DNA of 60,560 bases from Bacteroidales bacterium UBA1189. Its GTDB lineage: Bacteria > Bacteroidota > Bacteroidia > Bacteroidales > Bacteroidaceae. Where the stretch lies: contig DBYJ01000031.1 in assembly GCA_002309805.1 (NCBI GenBank), forward strand, positions 1 through 60,560, written 5' to 3'. The notes below the pieces were generated by a model. It saw only the letters and a list, made by a program, of their open reading frames with translations, did no database searches and was not told where the DNA came from. Positions 1 through 8,382 of this stretch are shown here, in pieces. The position numbers and the translations under genes were made by a program. The stretch's first letter is position 1; each line of letters opens with the position of its first letter.

Positions 1-20
1 AGCCGCCGTTTTTCATGAGG

Positions 21-62
21 GCAGGGTCCCGGTCGGAAGACCGGGGCCCTGCTTTGTTTTTT
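21..62 (+). terminator. Rho-independent terminator of an upstream gene
   Basis: A 14-bp stem (21-34 against 39-52, with one G-T wobble) closes a GGAA tetraloop and is followed directly by TTTGTTTTTT. It ends a transcription unit that enters from the left of the window, so the next gene starts its own unit. Confidence 0.93.
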
Positions 63-135
63 GCGTTATTTATAGAAAAAATGCTCTTTTGGGAAAAAAT
101 TAGAGGAAAAAGTGATGTGATATTACTTTTTTCGA

Positions 136-143
136 TATTTTTG
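136..143 (+). promoter_or_regulatory. Bacteroidetes -7 box of the orphan fimbrillin gene
   Basis: TATTTTTG fits TAnnTTTG and lies 26 nt before the ATG at 170. No clear TTTG stands about 20 nt upstream, so the -33 half is weak. The preceding terminator supports a fresh start here. Confidence 0.5.
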
Positions 144-169
144 CAGCTGAAACTATTAAAAAAGTGAAT

Positions 170-1495
170 ATGAAAAGAAATATTATTGTTGCATTAGTGA
201 TGCTGGCGCTGTGTGGGTGCAAAAAGAATGTTCCTGACGAAGCCGAGTATAATGAAAAAGCCAATGCTCTATTGCAAGTACAAACGCGAGCTGGCGAAAC
301 AGGTGAGGATGCGACTGTCAGTTATCCCGTTAACGTCTATGTCTTCCAAGAGGAACAATGCAAAGCTTTGCAGACCATTAGCGATACGGAACAGACCTTG
401 AGCATCTCTCTTGAAGAGGGATTGTATACAGTATATGCTATCGGGGGCGCGTCGGAAACGGACTATGTGATTCCGTCAAAAGACAATGCAACACCCTCAT
501 CCATTATCGCTTTGCAAGATGGAAAGACTCTGACGGACCTCATGGCTGCCATGTCCACCGTGACACTTGTCGAAGGAGAGACGAATACTCTTACGTTGAG
601 CATGGAGCGAAAGGTCATGCTCCTGCAAAGCGTCGTAATCAGCAATTTGCCAACATATGCTACGGCAGTATCTGTGTCCATCGCCCCACTTTGGCAAAAC
701 CTGACAATCGAAACTGAATTTACAGGTACGCAGGGAACGGCCAGAATTGCTTTAGCTAAGCAGGACGACGGCCGGACTTGGAAATCTACGTCAGAGGAAT
801 ACTTGTTTCCACCCAGTACAACGACGGCAACCATTAGCGTGAGCCTCACCACCGCTGAGGGTACAAAGAGCTATTCCTATAATTCGTCGGGCAAATTGGA
901 GGCCGGGTACAAAATCAATATTGAAGGAACCTATATCGAAAGTGTTGGCGTGACCTTGACCGGCACAATTACAGGTGAGGCATGGAAGGGCGAACGTACC
1001 GTCAGTTTTGATTTTGATGAAGAGGGCTCAAGCGAAGGCAACGGTGATAATAATGGTAACAATCCATCGAGTTTCCCCGCCGTCGGCGATATCTACGAAG
1101 GCTGCTATGTCCTTGCTGTCAACACTCTCAACGCAACTTCCGCCGAATTGACATTACTTTCTCCCACGGAGCATGTGCCTATCTATGACTCAAACGAAAA
1201 AACAATGAATAGCCTTATCTCCAGTGCATTGGCTACGTATAGTACGCATGCTGTTAGTGGATGGCATGTGCCAACTGCAGATGAAATGGCAATTCTGGCA
1301 ACGGGTTATGCAGGCGTGGAAGCCGCGGGGCAGAAGCCATTAGGAAGTACGAACAAGAACTACCTTTTTATCCGCTCAAGCGATAATGCCTATCGTTCGC
1401 ACACTATGGGAAGAACATTTACGGAAGAGGGCAACAACCCCAATGCTCAAACGTATCTCCGTCCCATGGCAACGGTAACCATCACAAGCGACTAA
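170..1495 (+). CDS. Fimbrillin-like surface lipoprotein with a lectin-like C-terminal domain
   Basis: The product is about 441 aa. The first residues (MKRNIIVALVMLALCGC) form a short signal peptide ending in a lipobox, with Cys17 as the lipidated residue. GTG at 164 is in frame, but ATG at 170 fits the signal peptide better. The N-terminal half is Ser/Thr-rich and beta-strand-like, and carries a TRA site about 23 residues after the lipid Cys, as in the Mfa/FimA subunits of the operon at 8-22 kb. The last 140 residues contain GWHVPTADE and YLRPMATV, which resemble the Fibrobacter-paralogous or DUF1566-type fold that sits at the end of many Bacteroidales fimbrillins and may bind a ligand. No anchor or shaft gene is adjacent. 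I infer an orphan fimbrial subunit or tip protein; the exact family (FimB/Mfa2-like or other) is not certain. Confidence 0.75.
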   Translation: MKRNIIVALVMLALCGCKKNVPDEAEYNEKANALLQVQTRAGETGEDATVSYPVNVYVFQEEQCKALQTISDTEQTLSISLEEGLYTVYAIGGASETDYVIPSKDNATPSSIIALQDGKTLTDLMAAMSTVTLVEGETNTLTLSMERKVMLLQSVVISNLPTYATAVSVSIAPLWQNLTIETEFTGTQGTARIALAKQDDGRTWKSTSEEYLFPPSTTTATISVSLTTAEGTKSYSYNSSGKLEAGYKINIEGTYIESVGVTLTGTITGEAWKGERTVSFDFDEEGSSEGNGDNNGNNPSSFPAVGDIYEGCYVLAVNTLNATSAELTLLSPTEHVPIYDSNEKTMNSLISSALATYSTHAVSGWHVPTADEMAILATGYAGVEAAGQKPLGSTNKNYLFIRSSDNAYRSHTMGRTFTEEGNNPNAQTYLRPMATVTITSD

Positions 1496-1570
1496 TAGCC
1501 TTAGATAATTCCTTGTTCCATAATTAAGAACCAGAGGAATAAAGCGCCAACGCAGCCAAAGAGTTTTCTC

Positions 1571-1656
1571 TCATCGCAATGAAAAAAGTTTTTCATTGCG
1601 ATGGTTAATTCTTTTCATTGCAATGATTAAATGTTTTCATCGCGATGAAAACATTT
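1571..1656. repeat. Palindrome array A, 22-bp period, four units
   Basis: Four 12-bp units of the form TCATYGCRATGA start at 1571, 1593, 1615 and 1637, an exact 22-bp spacing. Each is a palindrome or one base from it. A 10-bp AT-rich spacer follows each unit. Two larger palindromes result: 1573-1602 (14-bp arms) and 1629-1656 (perfect, 28 bp). The array lies between the ends of two convergent genes. Confidence 0.92.
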
Positions 1657-1708
1657 TCTTCCAGTCCAACGAAACGAAATCCAATGCTACTTTGAATGAA
1701 AAACAAGT

Positions 1709-1752
1709 CCCCGCATTCGTCTCATAGGCGATAACGATGCGGGGGCTTTTTT
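1709..1752. terminator. Bidirectional terminator between convergent genes
   Basis: The arms 1709-1720 (CCCCGCATTCGT) and 1734-1744 pair with one bulged base. The plus strand continues in CTTTTTTC and the minus strand in TTGTTTTT, so one hairpin can end both the plus-strand fimbrillin gene and the minus-strand GH127 gene. Confidence 0.85.
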
Positions 1753-1768
1753 CTATATTGTTTGCTTT

Positions 1769-3823
1769 CTATTCCACCGGAGGGAAGGCGCTGATGCGAA
1801 GGCGGGCAGCGCCCATGGGGACGAGGGTGATGGGCTCAAGAGTACCGCGCGGAGCATCGGCATCGGGAAGCACCTGGCAGAGGCCTGTGGCATCCTGTCC
1901 CCACGAGGGGATGAGGGCACCACGAGCATGAACGCGAAGGGGGACACTTTCGAGGGTGAAGGGATAGTTGTCGTCGGGCCAAGGAAGGTGTTCTACCTCC
2001 AATCCGCTGAGGGTGGGCGGCAGGCCATAGTTCCACGGGCTATCTGCATAGATTTCGTAGGAAGGCCACTTGCTGGCATCGGCACCCGGCTGCCAGCCGG
2101 AGTCGTGCTGGGCCGTGGCGCGGCTATCGACGGTGACATAACGTTCGCGAATGAGCAGGCTGAGAGTGAGGGGGCCATAGTCGACGGTGACGCTGCCCTT
2201 GTTGAGCGCCCAGCGACGCAAGGTGAGGTTCATGGGGAAATGGAGTTTAACCTCATCGCCCGACTGCCACTCGCGTTGGATGCAAAGGATTCCTCCGCTG
2301 GTGACTTGACAAGGCACCGATTCGCCATTAACGGTAACGTGGGCGTTTACCGTCCAAGTAGGGATACGAAGATAGAGAGGGAATTCAACAGGCTCTGCAC
2401 GTTTACCGCCCTTTTTCTTCCCTTTCTCCAAGGTGATGGAGAGAGAAATATCCTCGTCGAAAGGATAGTGGGTTTGTTCGTCGAGGGTAACCATTCGTCC
2501 GTCAGCCACGCGGAGGGTGGTGCGGCAGTCGCCGTAGATGAGCAGGGCAGCACCTCCGTCGGCACTTGCTAAGACGAGGTTCTGGGCATAGTAAGGCCAT
2601 GCCATAGTGTGGTTATGTTGGCAGCAGCGCGACGAGAAGGGGTTCATCATCAGGTAAGGGCCGGGGTTGTCGATGCCTGGGTGATGGTTGCGGCTGTCGG
2701 CTTGCACCATGTTGGGGCTGGTGATATAGCGGAGCGAGCGTTGGTCGGGCATGAAGGCTGCGGGCAGGCTATTGAAGGCCACATCCTCAAGGTTTTCCAT
2801 CCAAAGGAGGTCGCCTGTCTGGGCCATGAGGATTTCGTCGCTGAGCATCTGCTCCACAAAGCCGCAAGTCTCGGTACCCTGTCGGGGGTCGATATAGCCG
2901 TGACGGCAGTTCTCATCGGATCCGAACATGCCACCAGGCACTTGTCCGTAAATGCGGCGGATGAGGTGGAAGTCGTTGTAAGTAGCGCGCAGGGCGGCAG
3001 GGTCACGACTGACAAGATAGTATTCGGCAGGTTCGCGGAAACACTCGGCCACGTTGACATTGTGCCAGTTGGGCAGGGTGCTCTCCTGCATCCAGTTTGC
3101 GGTACAACGATGGATTTTCTCGGCTAGCTCCAGCAAGAAGGGCTCACCCGTGCGGTTGTAGAGCCAGATGACGCTGAGCAGGTTGTCGCCACCACGTGAG
3201 TTCTCCCAATAGTGGCGCAGGAATTTCTCCTCAGGGTAGGCGAGTTCCCAGCGGTAGTAAGCCGTGAGGGCATCGATGACGCGCGCGTCGCCGCTGTAGT
3301 CGTAGTAATCCTGAAGGATTTGCAGGGCGAGCATGTTAGCCCACACTTCGCGGCGTCCCTCACGATCGTTGGCCGGGCCGAGGAAGCCATCGTCTTTGTT
3401 GCTGCTGTGCAGAATGGCTTCAATCCAAAGGCGGGTTTCTGCCAGCATGTCTTTGTCGTCCAGCATATAGGCCATGTTGCTGTAGCCGCGAAGCCAGTAG
3501 GGAACTTCTTCCCATCCGTGTGAGCCACCCTCCTCGAGCCATGCATTATCCTTTTTGTCAAGCCAGGCGCTGATTTCGCCCAACTTGCCGGCAAGACCTT
3601 CGCTTTGGCGCCGGATCATTTCGCCCACCCAGCCACGTGGAGTGACGGAAGTGACGGGGAGCTTGATGAAGGGATTGGGCGACAGGGGCGCACGGTTGTT
3701 CACGTAGTTCTGACTCGTTGCTGCGATGTCGGCAGGATTCACCATCCGGGCGGTTGTCTGAGCGGATACCACAAATGAAAGATTGATAATGAATAATGAA
3801 AGATAAAATGCCTTGTTTCTCAT
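1769..3823 (-). CDS. GH127-type beta-L-arabinofuranosidase (DUF1680 family), exported
   Basis: The product is 684 aa with a signal peptide (residues 1-21, cleavage near SA-QT) and so is exported. In GH127 enzymes such as bifidobacterial HypBA1 a zinc ion is held by a Glu, a Cys three residues on, and a Cys-Cys pair, one of these cysteines being the nucleophile. The same pattern is visible here: Glu318-Thr-Cys320 in QGTETCGFVE and Cys400-Cys401 in SSRCCQHNH. The middle is an alpha/alpha barrel (residues about 90-430) and the C-terminal third is beta-sandwich-like. The expected activity is release of beta-L-arabinofuranose from plant glycans; a GH146-like specificity is an alternative. The gene follows the MscS gene after 22 bp and probably shares its transcript. 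The signal peptide is coded by AT-rich, word-like sequence. Confidence 0.87.
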   Translation of the reverse strand: MRNKAFYLSLFIINLSFVVSAQTTARMVNPADIAATSQNYVNNRAPLSPNPFIKLPVTSVTPRGWVGEMIRRQSEGLAGKLGEISAWLDKKDNAWLEEGGSHGWEEVPYWLRGYSNMAYMLDDKDMLAETRLWIEAILHSSNKDDGFLGPANDREGRREVWANMLALQILQDYYDYSGDARVIDALTAYYRWELAYPEEKFLRHYWENSRGGDNLLSVIWLYNRTGEPFLLELAEKIHRCTANWMQESTLPNWHNVNVAECFREPAEYYLVSRDPAALRATYNDFHLIRRIYGQVPGGMFGSDENCRHGYIDPRQGTETCGFVEQMLSDEILMAQTGDLLWMENLEDVAFNSLPAAFMPDQRSLRYITSPNMVQADSRNHHPGIDNPGPYLMMNPFSSRCCQHNHTMAWPYYAQNLVLASADGGAALLIYGDCRTTLRVADGRMVTLDEQTHYPFDEDISLSITLEKGKKKGGKRAEPVEFPLYLRIPTWTVNAHVTVNGESVPCQVTSGGILCIQREWQSGDEVKLHFPMNLTLRRWALNKGSVTVDYGPLTLSLLIRERYVTVDSRATAQHDSGWQPGADASKWPSYEIYADSPWNYGLPPTLSGLEVEHLPWPDDNYPFTLESVPLRVHARGALIPSWGQDATGLCQVLPDADAPRGTLEPITLVPMGAARLRISAFPPVE

Positions 3824-3845
3824 ACTATTTCTTTACTCTATTGTT

Positions 3846-5621
3846 TTAACTCTTAATTCCCTCGTCAGGATGCAGGTAGTCGGCAGGCATCTGGGTGTCG
3901 ATGCCGTCGCGACGGGCGTAGATGTGGGGCGACATGATTTCCACGCCTGCCTCAAAGAAACGCTTTAGCAGATTCTGGTGAAGCTCGGAATAGATGCGGG
4001 GCAACGTAGCGGAGTTGTCCGTATAGGCATTGATTTCGTATTCGACGTAGAAATCGTCGAGAGCCGTAGTCATCATGAAGGGCTTGGGGTTCTTCTTGAT
4101 GCCGTGGGTGTCGGCAGCAGCACTCTCCATGATGCGTTTTATCAGCTGCCAGGGCACGTCGTAGCCGATGGTGACTTTTGTGTGGACAATGAGGCCGTAG
4201 GTTTTGGCGGCCTCGGTGTAATTGGAGGTTTGCGCGCTGAGCAGATTGGAGTTCTGGATGGTGACAATCTCGTTTTTACGCGTACGGATGCGGGTGACGA
4301 GCACGTTCTTCTCGATGACCTCGCCCACGACATCACCCACTTTGATGTAATCGCCGATGTGGAAGGGGCGCATATAGGTCATCACCATGCCAGCAATAAT
4401 GTTGCCGATAATCGATGTGGAACCAAGTGATACCACAAGCCCCATGAAGACCGAAACTCCCTGAAAAACTGCGGAATTGGAGTTTGGCAAAAGCGGCCAT
4501 ATCATCACCAGCATCAACGCATAGCATAGCACACGAAGGATGTAGAACGTGGGCTTTGCCCAGTCGGGGTAGAAGCCGCCCAACTTCAGATGCCCCGTTT
4601 CTATTTCGTTAGAGAAGTACTTCAGTCCCTTTACCAAATAGCGGAAGCAGAGGTAGATGATGACAATCTTGAAGACATTGGGCAGGAAGCCAAGGATGGA
4701 CCCAAAGATATCCTTCACCGGATTCCAGATGTAGCCAAGGACCGTGAAGGTAAACGTCCGCGTCTCAGGGAAAAGGGAGAAGAGAATGGGTACCGAGATG
4801 AACAGCTGCAAACCGATAACTACGTACTTCAGCAGCTTGTAGATGAACATACAAGCCACTTCCTGACGATGGATGTTGAGGAATTCGTAGTCTTTCCAGC
4901 GAATGGGTTTCAACGTTCGCGCAAGCTTACGCATTACCTTGAAGCGCCATTTCTTGAATAGCCGGCTCGTAAGCTTTATCAGCCAAGCCTGCGCTCCGAT
5001 GAGGAGTAGCGCCAGCAGGACACTCCACAGCTTGCGCTTCAAACCGTAGGTCTTATGGAGCTGCTGGATTTTTTTCTGAATGACAGAGCCATACTCCTCC
5101 GCCAGTTTGGTGCGCGATTTGCTCTGCCAAAGGCCGTCGGTATCGGTAATGCTGAGGATGACCTCGTTGCCTGCCATAATGTCCGTAGAGCCTTCGCTGT
5201 CATAGATATAGATTGAGTCGGCCTTCAGGGCCAGTTTGTGGCCCAGGTCCTCAATCTTTTTCTTCGCAGCCTCTACTCTTGTCTGAGGCAAAATGCCCCC
5301 CTGACGGGCATATAGCACCAGCAACGTGTCGTCGTCGACGATAAGCGGCGAGCCTGGCGTAATCCTGCGGAGCGAGTCGATGCGATGCTGACGTTGCGAC
5401 TTGGCGATGGAATCCATACGGGCGTTCAGTCCTGAGCGGTCCAGCTCCTCCTGAAGCAGGATGCGTTGCAACTGCAGCTCCTGCACCTGAGCCATCAGCA
5501 AATGCACGATGGAATCCTGATTAACTTTCGATGTGTCAGCCGGGTTTTTCTCCTGAGCCGACAGCCCTCCAGCCATTCCCGTCCAAAGGCAGAACACTAT
5601 GATTATGATTTTTTTCATCAT
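3846..5621 (-). CDS. MscS-family mechanosensitive channel with periplasmic N-terminal domain
   Basis: The product is 591 aa. A signal peptide (residues 1-22) is followed by about 170 residues of extracytoplasmic, coiled-coil-prone sequence (39-90) and then membrane segments near 198-216, 256-283, 315-331 and 356-376. The pore-lining helix and beta domain of the MscS family are at 386-460, including GNIIAGMVMTYMRPFHIGDY and VGEVIEKN. The family releases solutes on hypo-osmotic shock. This is larger than MscS itself because of the N-terminal domain, like other Bacteroidales members. A TATCTTTG box lies just upstream at 5642-5649. The last codons and stop fall in an AGTTAA-type word that recurs at other gene ends in the window. 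Confidence 0.9.
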   Translation of the reverse strand: MMKKIIIIVFCLWTGMAGGLSAQEKNPADTSKVNQDSIVHLLMAQVQELQLQRILLQEELDRSGLNARMDSIAKSQRQHRIDSLRRITPGSPLIVDDDTLLVLYARQGGILPQTRVEAAKKKIEDLGHKLALKADSIYIYDSEGSTDIMAGNEVILSITDTDGLWQSKSRTKLAEEYGSVIQKKIQQLHKTYGLKRKLWSVLLALLLIGAQAWLIKLTSRLFKKWRFKVMRKLARTLKPIRWKDYEFLNIHRQEVACMFIYKLLKYVVIGLQLFISVPILFSLFPETRTFTFTVLGYIWNPVKDIFGSILGFLPNVFKIVIIYLCFRYLVKGLKYFSNEIETGHLKLGGFYPDWAKPTFYILRVLCYALMLVMIWPLLPNSNSAVFQGVSVFMGLVVSLGSTSIIGNIIAGMVMTYMRPFHIGDYIKVGDVVGEVIEKNVLVTRIRTRKNEIVTIQNSNLLSAQTSNYTEAAKTYGLIVHTKVTIGYDVPWQLIKRIMESAAADTHGIKKNPKPFMMTTALDDFYVEYEINAYTDNSATLPRIYSELHQNLLKRFFEAGVEIMSPHIYARRDGIDTQMPADYLHPDEGIKS

Positions 5622-5641
5622 GAAAAAAGTAATTCTCGCTG

Positions 5642-5649
5642 CAAAGATA
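5642..5649 (-). promoter_or_regulatory. -7 box of the MscS-GH127 unit
   Basis: On the minus strand the sequence reads TATCTTTG, a full TAnnTTTG match, 20 nt before the MscS start codon. The transcript leader would be very short. Confidence 0.65.
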
Positions 5650-5769
5650 ATACATTTTTTCGTTTCTCAGACCTCATTCTCCATTTTTATGAAAAGGCTT
5701 GCGATTGGGCTGACAACCTCTTCCCCCCAATTGCACAAATAAAAGTCCCTTTTTTCAGAGCACTATATG

Positions 5770-5977
5770 ATTAAAGGCTTATTCTATTTCCGCAGAAGCT
5801 GCTTCTGCGCCGGCAGATGCTTGGGCTGTGACGCCAGCCCCTTGGTCTGCGCGCGTAGCGTACTGCGTTATGGAAACGGCGCAGTACGTCACGAGCACGA
5901 CGTTTGGGAAACAACGGCTGGCAACCCCCAAAGGAAACTGCGCAGCAGAAGGTATCTTCCTATAGGAATGGGCTAAT
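5770..5977 (+). ncRNA. Candidate structured RNA, multibranched, class unknown
   Basis: This GC-rich block lies in an AT-rich 570-bp gap without a gene. Complementary segments nest as one fold. An outer stem joins 5770-5773 to 5974-5977 and 5777-5784 to 5966-5973, the latter with two G-U pairs. A closing stem joins 5802-5808 to 5945-5951 (7 bp). Inside are three branches: 5813-5817/5846-5850 with 5823-5828/5835-5840, then 5859-5867/5880-5888 (9 bp), then 5903-5908/5927-5932. G-U pairs favour the plus strand. GGAAAC occurs three times. I could not match it to RNase P, tmRNA, SRP RNA or any riboswitch I know; 6S RNA is not excluded but the branching is wrong for it. No TAnnTTTG box lies just upstream. 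From 5980 to 6174 I see only AT-rich spacer. Confidence 0.5.
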
Positions 5978-6174
5978 CAGAGGGCGTCATCCTTTATACC
6001 TGAAAGGGGTTCATTTCTCCCAAAAAACAAATAAAACCGAGAGCTATGTGTAAGCCTAAAACGCTATCAAATCAGCCTCTATGAACAAAATATATCCAAA
6101 TGTGCAATTCTTTAAAAGATGTTAAATAATGAATGATTGTATAAAAATAATGCGGCTAAGAAAAAAAAACGTTT

Positions 6175-6182
6175 TAACTTTG
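6175..6182 (+). promoter_or_regulatory. -7 box of the fimbrial operon
   Basis: TAACTTTG matches TAnnTTTG. Transcription would start near 6189, which makes the GTG at 6193 nearly leaderless and argues for ATG 6238 as the first start. A TTG at 6137-6139 is too far away for a standard -33 element. The region before it is very AT-rich. Confidence 0.6.
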
Positions 6183-6237
6183 CGCAAAATTTGTGAAAAA
6201 AAGATTTAATCCACTCAAAACAATACTACCTAATCGT

Positions 6238-6819
6238 ATGCAGAATATACAAAGAACCATGGGCAGAGCGTTGCTGCTGGTGCTTCTTTTGGCAGCGAGC
6301 AACCATGCTGGGGCTCAGATTTCATTGAAAAACAACCTGCTTTATGATGCCAGCCTTACTCCGAATGTCAGTATGGAGGTAGGCCTGTCGCCCAAGTGGA
6401 CGTTCGACCTTACTTACGGCATTAATCCCTGGACGTTTAGCGACAACAAGAAGTGGCGTCATTGGCTTTTGCAGCCCGAGTTCCGCTATTGGTTCTGCCA
6501 GGCGTTCAACGGACATTTCATCGGTTTCCACCTCATGGGGGGCGAGTTTAATGCCGGTGGAGTACATTTCCCCTTGGGAATAGCCCCTTGTCTATACAAC
6601 AACCGCTATGAGGGCTGGTTTGCCGGTGGCGGATTGGTCTATGGCTATCAATGGCCTGTCAGTCGTCATTTCAGCGTTGAGTCTGTCATTGGCCTGGGAT
6701 ACGACTATCTGCAGTATAAGAAATTCCCCTGTGAGGTTTGTGGCACTCAGACGGGCAATGGTCACTACAACTACTTCGGCCCCACGAAGATTGCCCTGAA
6801 TATGATTTACGTTTTCTAA
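6238..6819 (+). CDS. DUF3575 family protein, first gene of the fimbrial operon
   Basis: The product is 193 aa. ATG 6238 gives a clean signal peptide (MGRALLLVLLLAASNHAGAQ within the first 26 residues); the frame is open back to GTG 6193, but the promoter position makes that unlikely. After the signal come amphipathic beta-strands typical of a small outer-membrane barrel: LKNNLLYDA, YGINPWTF, QPEFRYWF, GYQWPVSRHFSVE and a C-terminal IALNMIYVF ending in Phe. DUF3575 genes commonly open Bacteroidales Mfa-type fimbrial clusters next to a DUF3868 gene, as here, 17 bp ahead of the next start. Its role in fimbrial biogenesis is not established; an outer-membrane assembly aid is an inference. Confidence 0.85.
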   Translation: MQNIQRTMGRALLLVLLLAASNHAGAQISLKNNLLYDASLTPNVSMEVGLSPKWTFDLTYGINPWTFSDNKKWRHWLLQPEFRYWFCQAFNGHFIGFHLMGGEFNAGGVHFPLGIAPCLYNNRYEGWFAGGGLVYGYQWPVSRHFSVESVIGLGYDYLQYKKFPCEVCGTQTGNGHYNYFGPTKIALNMIYVF

Positions 6820-6836
6820 TATATATAATAAGGTAT

Positions 6837-8321
6837 ATGTCTATCAAATTACGCTATATTCTCCTTACAGGCCTGTTTGCCGTTGCCCTTCAGCCTCTGT
6901 TTGCTCAAACGCTGAGCGACGGGAAGACGGTGGTGAAGAATGCACTTCTTACTCCGAGGGACGATCAGATGCTTTTGACTATGGATGTCTGCCTCGACGA
7001 GCTCAAACTCAATCACGAACAGTCTGTGGTGCTCCATCCTGTGCTTGTTTCACTTGACAACAATATCCGCGTTCCCTTCGATCCTCTGGTTATTGACAGC
7101 CATGCCCAGTATGTGCTCTATCAGAGAGGGTTGTCGAATTTGGTTTACACCAATGTGCGCCACGTGGAGCATAAGAAGAACAAGCCCCAGACGGTGTCCT
7201 ATCTCAGCACTATTCCCTATGAGTCGTGGATGGATTCCTATCAGTTGTTAATCGAAGAGGACCTCTGCGCATGTGGCGACCTCTCGTCGATGCCCTTTGT
7301 GCCCTCTGTGCGTCGCGATGTGCCGCCCAACGCCCTCGACCTTATTGCTTTGGTCAACGCTACGCCCGCTCCCGTGAAGCCTACGCTTAACCTGCATGGT
7401 ACGGCGTACATCAACTTCGTGGTTGACCGTTGGGAAATGAAGCCTGACTATATGGACAACCGTCGCGAGCTGCGCAAGATTACCGACACGCTCGACATCA
7501 TGGTGGAAGATCCCAATATCACCGTCCGCGAGGTGAAGATTCACGGTTGGGCATCGCCCGAATCACCTTACAAACATAACACCATGCTGGCTACCAACCG
7601 CGCCAAGTCACTTACTGAGTATGTGAAGAAAGCCTACAATCTGCCTGCCGACGTCTTTGCTCCTGCCGAGGCAACGCCTGAAAACTGGATTGGACTCCGT
7701 CAGGCCGTCGATGAGATGACCTCCGCTGAACTGCCTCATCGTACGGAAATCCTGCAGCTTATTGATAAGGTATTGGCTGACCTCGACAATAACATTACCA
7801 ATCAGGCCGATCGCGACGAGCTGACCCTGAAGACCAAGTATCCTCAGGAGTACCGCTATCTGCTTCAGAATGTCTATCCTGGACTTCGTCGTTCCGACTA
7901 CGAGATCTCCTTCGACATCCGTAAGTTCACCCTTGAGGAAGCCCTTCAGCTCTATCCCACACGTCCACAACACCTCTCGCTCTATGAACTCTGGCAGGTG
8001 GCTAACACCTACGAGCCGTTTAGCGACAATTATAACGAGGTGGTACAGAGAACCTACATCATCTATCCTGATTCTGCCGTTGCCCTTATCAACTTGGCTA
8101 ACGTAGCTCTCCATCAGGGAGATAAACTGAAGGCCGAGACCTTATTGAAGAATGCCGGCGAGAGTGCCGAAGCCTACAACGCCCGTGCCGCGCTCTACAT
8201 CCTTCAGGAACGTTACGACGATGCCATTCGCATGCTTGACCGCGCTGAGCAACTGGGCATCGATGTGAACCGTAACCGCGAGGCCATCCGCAAAATGCTT
8301 CCCTATAAAGACAGAAAGTAA
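6837..8321 (+). CDS. DUF3868 / OmpA-like / TPR protein of the fimbrial cluster
   Basis: The product is 494 aa. The start at 6837 follows the DUF3575 stop by 17 bp and gives a signal peptide ending PLFAQ (residue 24); the frame stays open further upstream only by overlap. Residues about 25-170 form the DUF3868-like domain. Residues about 190-275 resemble an OmpA-like peptidoglycan-binding fold (INFVVDRWEM, KIHGWASPESPY, NRAKSLTEYV). Residues about 380-480 look like TPR helices (LINLANVALHQGDKLKAE, ILQERYDDAIRMLDRA). The combination suggests a periplasmic protein tying the fimbrial machine to the cell wall, which is inference. Families with this order are regular partners of Mfa1/Mfa2 loci. Confidence 0.85.
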   Translation: MSIKLRYILLTGLFAVALQPLFAQTLSDGKTVVKNALLTPRDDQMLLTMDVCLDELKLNHEQSVVLHPVLVSLDNNIRVPFDPLVIDSHAQYVLYQRGLSNLVYTNVRHVEHKKNKPQTVSYLSTIPYESWMDSYQLLIEEDLCACGDLSSMPFVPSVRRDVPPNALDLIALVNATPAPVKPTLNLHGTAYINFVVDRWEMKPDYMDNRRELRKITDTLDIMVEDPNITVREVKIHGWASPESPYKHNTMLATNRAKSLTEYVKKAYNLPADVFAPAEATPENWIGLRQAVDEMTSAELPHRTEILQLIDKVLADLDNNITNQADRDELTLKTKYPQEYRYLLQNVYPGLRRSDYEISFDIRKFTLEEALQLYPTRPQHLSLYELWQVANTYEPFSDNYNEVVQRTYIIYPDSAVALINLANVALHQGDKLKAETLLKNAGESAEAYNARAALYILQERYDDAIRMLDRAEQLGIDVNRNREAIRKMLPYKDRK

Positions 8322-8382
8322 TAGTTGTAAATAAAGTTTATATATTATTAATTTTTAACCCTTTTAGTTTTATTAGTTATTT

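Noticed and set aside
5770..5977. The structured block as SAM or cobalamin riboswitch, RNase P, tmRNA or SRP RNA
   Set aside because: GGCAACC recalls the S-box core and the branching recalls cobalamin leaders, but the required flanking consensus elements are missing in both strands; RNase P, tmRNA and SRP signatures are absent.
6193..6237. GTG 6193 as start of the DUF3575 gene
   Set aside because: It would leave only a few bases of leader after the -7 box, and puts 15 unsuitable residues before the signal peptide.
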